Source: Oligosphaeraceae bacterium (lineage in GTDB: Bacteria; Verrucomicrobiota; Lentisphaeria; Oligosphaerales; Oligosphaeraceae). From it: DNA of 21,153 nucleotides. Positions 15,499 to 21,153 of the stretch are shown one piece after another. The position numbers were made by a program, and so were the translations under genes. Below the pieces are notes generated by a model. It did not search any database. It was not told where the DNA came from and saw only the letters and a program-made list of their open reading frames with translations. Each line of letters starts with the position of its first letter. Positions within the stretch are counted from its first letter, which is position 1. Where the stretch lies: positions 1-21,153 of the forward strand of contig JAAYYJ010000340.1 of assembly GCA_012515455.1 (NCBI GenBank). The letters are read 5' to 3'.

Positions 15499-17121
15499 AT
15501 GAAAATCACACTTTCGATCAACCGTACACAGTATCAAAGCATCGAGGTATCCGGTGATTACCTCTGTCTGCCTATACCAGCCCGGCCGGAGGCGGGGTTG
15601 CTGCAAATCGCATTCGCACTGCCAATAATTGATTTCCACGGCTTCTGGATACCCGAAAACCGCGTCCCCAGCAGCAAAATCAACTGGACTATCGAAGCGA
15701 ACTCCGCGGCGCAGCGGCATTTCCCCTTTCTCGCTTTTTTCAATACCGCCCAGCAGAACCGCGCCAGCATCGCCGTGACCAATCTGCATGATGACTGCCG
15801 GATTACCGCCCGCATGAACCAGGAGGACTGCACCTACGAGCTGACCCTGGAAATCTGCACCAGCCCGGAAACCGAGCCCTTCGAGCTGATTGTGGACCAG
15901 CGGGACCAGCCCTGGCTCAGCTGCCTGGATGACTACCGGCAAAGATTGGCCCTGCCCAGGCAGAATTTCCCGGCCGCAGCCTGGGAACCGGTGTTCTGCA
16001 CCTGGTATGCTGTGCACGCGGCAGTGACCCAGGATTGGGTGGAGAAGAATGCCGCGGTCGCCGCCGGGCTGGGCTGCTCCACCTTGATTATCGATGACGG
16101 ATGGTGCTTCGCCGAGATGAAACGAGTCTCACCCGAAACCATCTCCTCCTGGTATGAAAATATCGGCGACTGGGAGGTCGATGAGGGGAAATTCCCGGAT
16201 TTCAGCGCCCATGTCAGACGCATGCAGGCGCTGGGACTCAAATACCTCCTCTGGGTGTCACCACTGCTGATCGGAGACCATAGCCGCATCTATCCCCAAA
16301 TCCAAGCCAGCACAGATGAAAATTACCTGGAGGGGTACCACCTGCTTAATGTCACCCAGCGCAAGGAGACGGCACTAATCCTGGAGAAGGTCTCGGCTCT
16401 GATGCAAAAATACCCCCTGGATGGCCTGAAAATCGATTTCCTGGACCAATTCTATCCCAATCTGACCAACCCGCGCGGCCGGCAGACCCTGGACTTTATT
16501 GCCCGCCTGAGCGCGGCCATCCGCAAGCATAACCCGGACGCTTTGCTGGAATTCCGGCAGGGCTATGCCACGCCGGCGATGCTGCCCTACGCTACCCAGT
16601 TCCGGGCCGGGGACGTGCCATTCGATTTCCTGGATAATTTCCAGCGCCTGGCCCAAATCCGCATCGCCTTGGGCGACGGTGTGCCAGTGCATGCCGATCC
16701 GGCATACTGGCATCCGCAGGAACGGCCGGAGAATATCGCCAGGCATCTGATTGCCTCCTTGGCCGGAGTGCCGATGCTGTCCCTGGAAATGACCACGCTG
16801 GCAGACCACGAACGCGCCATAATCAGCCACTGGCTGCAATTCTACCGCGAGCACCTGCAGACGTTTAAATGCGGTCACTGGCAGGTGCAATATCATCATT
16901 CGGCGGTGAGCTGGGTGGCGGTCCGAACCGCTACAGAACAAATTGCCATCATCAATGACAATGCGTGTCTGGGTGAGGTTCTGGCAGGCCAGGAAACCCC
17001 GCTGCATATACTCAATCTCTCGCCCGCGGTGCTGTCTCTGCCGGGCTGCCAAGCCTGGGGGCCGGCAGGGGACCCCGCCCCGGCGGGAAGCGTGCCGCTG
17101 GGTGGCCGGGCCTGCTGTTGA
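15499..17121 (+). CDS. GH36-like glycoside hydrolase (putative alpha-galactosidase)
   Basis: This 540-residue protein has no signal peptide, so it probably acts on intracellular oligosaccharides. An N-terminal beta-rich region of about 165 residues precedes a TIM barrel of clan GH-D type: LIIDDGW (D199, D200, W202), GDWEVDEGKFPDF, LGLKYLLWVSPLLIG, DGLKIDFLDQF and FRAGDVPFDFLDN. By analogy with GH36 and GH27, D313 in KIDF is the likely nucleophile and D372 in RAGD the likely acid/base. A short beta-rich C-terminal region follows. The protein is shorter than typical GH36 enzymes (700 or more residues) and the specificity is unproven. The ATG at 15499 is preferred to a TTG at 15490, but neither has a visible ribosome site. 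The upstream terminator suggests conditional expression. The gene stands alone between two minus-strand units. Confidence 0.75.
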   Translation: MKITLSINRTQYQSIEVSGDYLCLPIPARPEAGLLQIAFALPIIDFHGFWIPENRVPSSKINWTIEANSAAQRHFPFLAFFNTAQQNRASIAVTNLHDDCRITARMNQEDCTYELTLEICTSPETEPFELIVDQRDQPWLSCLDDYRQRLALPRQNFPAAAWEPVFCTWYAVHAAVTQDWVEKNAAVAAGLGCSTLIIDDGWCFAEMKRVSPETISSWYENIGDWEVDEGKFPDFSAHVRRMQALGLKYLLWVSPLLIGDHSRIYPQIQASTDENYLEGYHLLNVTQRKETALILEKVSALMQKYPLDGLKIDFLDQFYPNLTNPRGRQTLDFIARLSAAIRKHNPDALLEFRQGYATPAMLPYATQFRAGDVPFDFLDNFQRLAQIRIALGDGVPVHADPAYWHPQERPENIARHLIASLAGVPMLSLEMTTLADHERAIISHWLQFYREHLQTFKCGHWQVQYHHSAVSWVAVRTATEQIAIINDNACLGEVLAGQETPLHILNLSPAVLSLPGCQAWGPAGDPAPAGSVPLGGRACC

Positions 17122-17123
17122 AC

Positions 17124-17158
17124 TGCCAACCCGGCAAGGAGAATAGTGGGTTGCGGCA
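17124..17158. other. Stem-loop between convergent GH36-like and ABC-transporter genes
   Basis: TGCCAACCC (17124-17132) pairs with GGGTT (17148-17152) and GGCA (17155-17158), with a 2-base bulge and a 15-base loop. It lies 2 bases after the GH36-like stop in a 64-base convergent gap. No T-run follows on either strand, so it is not a classic intrinsic terminator. It may act as a bidirectional 3'-end stabiliser. Confidence 0.35.
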
Positions 17159-17185
17159 AATCTGAGGTAGATCCGCTCCGGTGTT

Positions 17186-18244
17186 TTAGTCAAGCATTAC
17201 CACGACCTCATCCGGATCGGCTTCCAGGGTAATACTGCTGCCTTCCGGCCGGGTGCTACGCGGGTTCAGTTCGAAGAACTTGATGGCAGTCCCGTCGGCA
17301 GTCACGCTGATGTTGTCCGCCATTTCCCCCAGATAATCGATATGCTGCAAGGTCACCTGCACCCGGTTGACCGGGGCGGGTCCGGCGGCATGCAGTGCTT
17401 CCGGCCGGATGGACAGCCAGACGCTGCTGCCGGGTTGCAGGCCGGCAGGGAATTTCCCCGCCCGGAACACGCCGCAGGCAGTCTCTACCACAGCTTCCCC
17501 GGTCGAGATGGTTTGACATTTCCCGGACAGGAGGTTGCTCTCACCGATGAAACTGGCCACGAAACGACTCTGCGGCTGGCGGTAAATTTCCGTCGCCGTG
17601 CCCACCTGGCAGATTTTGCCGGCCTGCATAATGGCGATCCGGTCGGCCATGCTGAGTGCTTCTTGCCGGTCATGGGTAACATAGATTCCGGTCAGGCCGC
17701 TGTTCTTGCAGAGGCGGCGGATTTCCAGGCGCATATCCCGCCGTAATTTTGCATCCAGGTTCGCCAGAGGCTCATCAAGCAGCAGGCATCCGGGAGCGAC
17801 TACCAGGGTCCTGGCCAGTGCTACCCGCTGCTGCTGCCCGCCGGATAATTCATTGGGCTTGCGTTTGGCCAAGTCAGTGATCTGTACCTTCGCCAACACG
17901 TCCGTGATGCGGCGGACACGCTCTTCCTTGGCAATTTTCTGCATCTCCAGTCCGAAGGAGATATTCTCCCACACGGTGAGATGGGGCCAGAGGGCGTAGC
18001 CCTGGAAGACCATCGCGCTGTTGCGCTGGTTGGCGGGGACATTCGAGACATCCTTGCCCTCGAAGAGAATTTTCCCCTGCGAGGGCTGCTCGAAACCTCC
18101 CAGGCAACGCAATAGAGTCGTCTTGCCGCAACCGGATGGGCCCAGCAGAAAGAACAGTTCGCCGTCAGCGATATCCAGGCTGACATTATCTAACGCCAGG
18201 ACGTCAGAGTAGTACTTGCTGACCTGCTGGATGTTGATTTCCAT
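17186..18244 (-). CDS. ABC transporter ATP-binding protein (MalK/PotA/FbpC type)
   Basis: This 352-residue ATPase has a full nucleotide-binding domain: Walker A GPSGCGKT (35-42), Q-loop Q81 in VFQGYALWPHLTV, signature LSGGQQQR (133-140), Walker B LLLDEP (154-159), the D-loop after it, and switch H191 in VTHDRQEA. A C-terminal beta-rich region of about 120 residues containing LSIRPEAL is typical of the TOBE/MOP domain of importers for sugars, polyamines, iron or phosphonates. YALWPH is commonest in the iron, polyamine and phosphonate importers. No permease or binding protein is in the window, so the substrate is unknown. The ATG at 18244 has GAGG about 8 bases upstream, and the frame stays open for 40 codons more. 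The gene begins 31 bases after the RNase gene and probably shares its message. Confidence 0.9.
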   Translation of the reverse strand: MEINIQQVSKYYSDVLALDNVSLDIADGELFFLLGPSGCGKTTLLRCLGGFEQPSQGKILFEGKDVSNVPANQRNSAMVFQGYALWPHLTVWENISFGLEMQKIAKEERVRRITDVLAKVQITDLAKRKPNELSGGQQQRVALARTLVVAPGCLLLDEPLANLDAKLRRDMRLEIRRLCKNSGLTGIYVTHDRQEALSMADRIAIMQAGKICQVGTATEIYRQPQSRFVASFIGESNLLSGKCQTISTGEAVVETACGVFRAGKFPAGLQPGSSVWLSIRPEALHAAGPAPVNRVQVTLQHIDYLGEMADNISVTADGTAIKFFELNPRSTRPEGSSITLEADPDEVVVMLD

Positions 18245-18275
18245 AGAGTGACCTCTGCAATTGCCGCAAAACCGA

Positions 18276-20243
18276 TCAGATTTCCTTGTTGCTGTCCAGA
18301 TCAATAATCTTGAATTCCTCAATATGCATATTCGGGTCACTGCGGAAAGTGATCTGCCGCTCAAATTCCACCGCCAGAGAATCCATCACCTTGCGGTCGT
18401 CAATCCGCAGGCGGTCCATTACTTTCGAATTGACATGCACGGCCAGGCGGCGGAGGTATTGCTTGCGGGCCAAGACCTCATTTAGACGCCGTTGAATCTC
18501 GACACTCATCGAGGTGGCGGATTTTACCAGCCCGCGCCCCTTGCAGTAGGGGCAGTCGTCGTAAATGGTGCTCTCCAGACTCTCGTTTTCCCGCTGGCGG
18601 GTCATTTCCAGCAGTCCCAGACTGGAGATCGGGGTGGTCTTGATGCGGGCGCGGTCTTCCGCGACCAGTTCCCGGAAGGTCTTGTAGACGGTCTGCTGGT
18701 CTTTTTTGGACCGCATGTCAATTAAATCCAGGACCACCAGGCCCCCGATGTTGCGCAAGCGGAGCTGCCGGGCGATCTCTTTGACGGCTTCCAGGTTGGT
18801 GGCCAGAATCGTCTCGGGGTGGTCTTTGCCACTGCGGTTCTTGCCTGAGTTAACGTCGATGGCAATCAAGGCCTCGGTCTCATCAATGCAGATGTAGCCG
18901 CCGCTAGGCAGATTGACCTTGCGGTTGAAAATATTGTCAATCTGCTGACTGACACCGTATTTGCTGAAAATCGAGGTCGGATTCTGATAGAATTTGACCT
19001 TCACTTTGCTCTGGCGGTTGTAACGCAGCAGCAGCGCGCTGGCGCATTTGAACGCCTCTTCCGAGTCGGCCACGACCTCATCGATATCCTCGGTCAGGCA
19101 GTCACGCAAGGTCCGTTCGGCCAAATCCGGCTCCTGGTAGACACAATATGGGGCGCGGTGTTTTTCCTCTGCATCTTCGGCCTTGTTCCAGCAGTCCAGC
19201 AGCATATCCAAGTCGCGCTGGAAGTGCTCGATCTTCAAGCCGGCACCGACAGTGCGGCAGATCAGGCCCATATTGTTGGGCAGTGACAGACTCTTGATCA
19301 TTTTGCGCAGCCGGTCCCGCTCTTCCCGTTCTTCCACCCGTCGCGATATACCGATATGGTTGGAGTTGGGAAGCAGCACCAGGTAGCGCCCAGGGATACT
19401 CAGGTTGGTGGTCACCCGGGCACCTTTGGTACCAATCGGGCCCTTGGTCACCTGCACCAGGATCTCCTGGTCAACCTTGAACAGCTCGGGGATGTCATCC
19501 ACAGTGGGAGAGGACTTCTGCTGCATGACGGGCGGACGTTTGCGACGGGGCATGGCGCTGCGGACGCTCTCCTTCAGCGTGGGCTGCTTGGCGGCCGGCA
19601 CTGCTGCAGGTGCCCCCATCGGCGCACTGACCGGGGGCGGCACCTCTGCCGCCGGAGACGGTGCCACCGCATCAGACTGTTGCTCACCCTTGGCAAAAAC
19701 GGGAAAGATTTTTGCCAGGCGCCGCAAAAAACTCGATTTCGGCTGCGGCATCACAGCCGTGCCGCTGGCAACTTCTGGTTGCGCCGGCTCCGGGAGATCA
19801 GCCACCGGCTGCTCTTGCCCCTGTACCAGCTGTTGTTGTGGTTGCTGCTGCTGAGCGTGGGGGCGGTGGTGTCTTTGGCGCTGCTGTTTCGGGCGCGGCG
19901 GCGGCGGCTCGGAGGTTAACGGCAGCAGCTGCACACCTGAGTTTGCCGGCGCGGAATTTTTGCCGGCGGTATCCCCGCCGTTGTCATCATTGTCGCTGCC
20001 TTCCAGCATTTCCTGAGAAGCCGGTATCATGTCCCAATAGTGCAGGAAAGCATTTTTGCCGCAGCCGATATCCACGAATGCGGCCTGCAGAGACGGTTCC
20101 AGGTTCTTGATTCGAGCTTTATAGATTGATCCGACCAGGCGATCCCGGTTGGTGCGTTCCATAAAAAAATCACGCAGGACACCGTCTTCGACTACCGCCA
20201 CACGGGTCTGTAGTTCTTCGCTGTTGATTAAAATTTGTTTCAT
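18276..20243 (-). CDS. Ribonuclease E/G with a ~170-residue insertion in the S1 domain
   Basis: This 655-residue endoribonuclease belongs to the RNase E/G family, which cleaves single-stranded AU-rich RNA in mRNA decay and rRNA maturation. MKQILIN begins the RNase H-like region, and VGSIYKARIKNLEPSLQAAF begins the S1 domain. Catalytic aspartates are D463 (AIDVNSG) and D506 (VVLDLIDM). CPYCKGRG (C564, C567) is the zinc-link, and a small C-terminal domain ends the protein, so there is no E. coli-style 500-residue scaffold tail. Instead residues 81-250 form a Pro/Gln/Ala-rich, probably disordered insertion within the S1 domain, where E. coli has about 20 residues. It contains SSFLRRLAKIFPVFAKG (170-186) and the basic MPRRKRPP. 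The start at 20243 lacks a visible ribosome site. The leader has several hairpins. Confidence 0.93.
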   Translation of the reverse strand: MKQILINSEELQTRVAVVEDGVLRDFFMERTNRDRLVGSIYKARIKNLEPSLQAAFVDIGCGKNAFLHYWDMIPASQEMLEGSDNDDNGGDTAGKNSAPANSGVQLLPLTSEPPPPRPKQQRQRHHRPHAQQQQPQQQLVQGQEQPVADLPEPAQPEVASGTAVMPQPKSSFLRRLAKIFPVFAKGEQQSDAVAPSPAAEVPPPVSAPMGAPAAVPAAKQPTLKESVRSAMPRRKRPPVMQQKSSPTVDDIPELFKVDQEILVQVTKGPIGTKGARVTTNLSIPGRYLVLLPNSNHIGISRRVEEREERDRLRKMIKSLSLPNNMGLICRTVGAGLKIEHFQRDLDMLLDCWNKAEDAEEKHRAPYCVYQEPDLAERTLRDCLTEDIDEVVADSEEAFKCASALLLRYNRQSKVKVKFYQNPTSIFSKYGVSQQIDNIFNRKVNLPSGGYICIDETEALIAIDVNSGKNRSGKDHPETILATNLEAVKEIARQLRLRNIGGLVVLDLIDMRSKKDQQTVYKTFRELVAEDRARIKTTPISSLGLLEMTRQRENESLESTIYDDCPYCKGRGLVKSATSMSVEIQRRLNEVLARKQYLRRLAVHVNSKVMDRLRIDDRKVMDSLAVEFERQITFRSDPNMHIEEFKIIDLDSNKEI

Positions 20244-20270
20244 TGAGATGTAGTGCTTAAGAATATATCT

Positions 20271-20371
20271 GCGGCTGAGCCGCCTTGAACCCCGGGAGAC
20301 CGGGAAAATGTCGCCCTCCGCGGGTCGCGGAGAGAAAAGCGTGATGCGGGGCTGCAGCTTACTGTAGCTGC
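20271..20371 (-). promoter_or_regulatory. Chain of four hairpins in the RNase E/G leader
   Basis: The 140-base gap between fmt and the RNase gene can fold into four successive stem-loops, given here by plus-strand coordinates. They are GCAGCT/AGCTGC (20354-20359/20366-20371), CTCCGCG/CGCGGAG (20316-20322/20326-20332), CCCGG/CCGGG (20291-20295/20300-20304) and GCGGC/GCCGC (20271-20275/20279-20283). No T-run follows any of them on the minus strand, so they do not look like terminators. A weak TATATT (minus strand, 20267-20262) just before the start codon might be a -10 element. Hairpins in the rne 5' leader mediate feedback control by the enzyme in E. coli, which makes a regulatory or processing role plausible here. 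Confidence 0.5.
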
Positions 20372-20383
20372 GGGTTGCCCAAG

Positions 20384-21153
20384 TCATTCAGAGGACAACA
20401 CCGTTCCATAGGTCACGGGGTTGCCGCGCAGGAAGTCCGCGCTGTTCATTTCGTTGCGCCCTTCCGGTACAATGCGCAGGATTTTCAGGCATCCCGAACC
20501 GCAGGCCACGCCCAGCACATCCTGCATGGGCAGAATCTGCCCCGGGACGGTATTCTCGCCGAAATTGCCTTCCACTGCCACTGCCTGGGTGATTTGGATG
20601 CGTTTGACTCCCCGGGACGTAGGTAGAAAAGAGTATGCTTTGGGCCAGGGCGTGTAGGCGCGCACCATCTTCGCGATCAGACTGGCACTCTTATCCCAGT
20701 GGATGGAGCCGTCAGTCTTGCTGATTTTCCGGACGATGGCATCGGCGGTTGCTTTCTGCGGTTGAGCGCGCAGATTTTCACGACAAATCTTCCAGCAGGC
20801 GGAGGGCAGATGAGCGGCTGCCAGATTTCCCAGGCGCCCTTCCAGTTGTCCGCAGTTCTCCAGCGGGCCGATGGGCAGAGACAAGGTCTGGTAGACCGGA
20901 CCGGTATCCAGCCCTTTGTCCATTTTCATGAACGTGACTCCGGTTTCCTTTTCGCCTTGCAGGATGGCGCTGGCGATGGGGCTGGCGCCGCGGTATTTTG
21001 GCAGCAGTGAGGCGTGCACATTCAGGCAGCCGAATTTGGGCAGGGAAAGAATTGCTTCTTTCAGCAGCTGCCCGAAGCATACCACAATCAGCAGGTCCAA
21101 GTCAAGGGTGCGCAGATATTCCAGGAAAGCAGGAGTGTTGACTGAACCGACTC
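20384..21153 (-). CDS. fmt: Methionyl-tRNA formyltransferase, 5' end outside window
   Basis: Fmt transfers a formyl group from 10-formyl-THF to initiator Met-tRNA. The visible 256 codons are open to the right edge and correspond to E. coli Fmt from about residue 60 to the end. Motifs are LDLLIVVCFGQLL, the catalytic CLNVHASLLPKYRGASPI, ETGVTFMKMDKGLDTGPVY (the Asp in GLDTG is catalytic), and the C-terminal substrate domain with IHWDKSA, IRAYTPWP-like VRAYTPWPKAYSF, GQIL and LRGNPV. The true start lies beyond 21153, where def is a common neighbour in bacteria. The gene uses the product of fhs elsewhere in the window. It lies upstream of the RNase gene in the same direction, with a hairpin-rich 140-base spacer. 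Confidence 0.95.
   Translation of the reverse strand, partial: VGSVNTPAFLEYLRTLDLDLLIVVCFGQLLKEAILSLPKFGCLNVHASLLPKYRGASPIASAILQGEKETGVTFMKMDKGLDTGPVYQTLSLPIGPLENCGQLEGRLGNLAAAHLPSACWKICRENLRAQPQKATADAIVRKISKTDGSIHWDKSASLIAKMVRAYTPWPKAYSFLPTSRGVKRIQITQAVAVEGNFGENTVPGQILPMQDVLGVACGSGCLKILRIVPEGRNEMNSADFLRGNPVTYGTVLSSE

Noticed and set aside
17047..17121. Possible frameshift at the odd Gly/Pro-rich C-terminus of the GH36-like protein.
   Set aside because: The other frames end within a few codons without a recognisable domain, and a short variable tail is normal at this position.
18261..20110. Several plus-strand open frames opposite the RNase E/G gene.
   Set aside because: They have no family motifs and lie antisense to a gene with intact catalytic residues; they are compositional shadows.
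8..20312. GGGAAAATGTC occurs in two non-coding places (8-18 and 20302-20312).
   Set aside because: An 11-base match between two sites is expected by chance many times over in 21 kb, and the flanks differ.

Overview
This 21,153-base window is GC-rich bacterial chromosome (my estimate is about 60% G+C). It is densely coded, with short Shine-Dalgarno (SD)-led gaps and frequent ATGA or TGATG start/stop overlaps. I recognise 19 genes, 18 complete and one cut by the right edge. I see no tRNA, rRNA, CRISPR array, insertion sequence or phage gene. The gene set fits an anaerobic, plant- or mucus-glycan-using member of the PVC superphylum, possibly Lentisphaerota/Victivallales: an unusual variant of formate-THF ligase, L-rhamnose isomerase, a GH36-like galactosidase, and an RNase E/G with a long disordered insertion. 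That assignment is an inference from gene content and protein style, and I hold it with low to moderate confidence.

Layout. (1) 116-12746, plus strand: a long co-directional run. It holds a long-form acyl-CoA dehydrogenase, a MarC-family membrane protein, an unrecognised 263-residue protein, then mnmG, a GmhA-like phosphoheptose isomerase and a secreted DUF192 protein (the last three chained by ATGA overlaps). These are followed by formate-THF ligase (fhs), a PHP-fold protein, L-rhamnose isomerase (rhaA), a tandem-ACT protein overlapping a histidine-family phosphatase, and a YfcE-like phosphodiesterase. (2) 12757-15307, minus strand: an amidohydrolase, a TlyA-type rRNA methyltransferase and an RluA-type pseudouridine synthase, all coupled by overlaps. 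(3) 15308-17121, plus strand: a divergent leader with a strong intrinsic terminator, then a GH36-like glycoside hydrolase. (4) 17186-21153, minus strand: methionyl-tRNA formyltransferase (fmt, 5' end missing), a hairpin-rich leader, RNase E/G, and an orphan ABC-transporter ATPase.

How the genes fit together. Several serve translation and RNA: mnmG, tlyA, rluA, fmt and rne/rng. One-carbon metabolism appears in fhs, which makes formyl-THF, and fmt, which uses it. Sugar use appears in rhaA and the GH36-like enzyme. The ACT-protein/phosphatase pair could be a serine or glycine-responsive unit.

The most interesting items are: the ~170-residue insertion inside the RNase E/G S1 domain, which carries a candidate membrane-binding helix; the chain of hairpins in that gene's leader; the apparently purposeless plus-strand terminator in front of the GH36-like gene, preceded by mutually exclusive helices; the tandem-ACT/phosphatase pair; and the PHP protein beside rhaA with a substituted metal-site histidine. 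I do not see a complete defence, secretion or mobile system.
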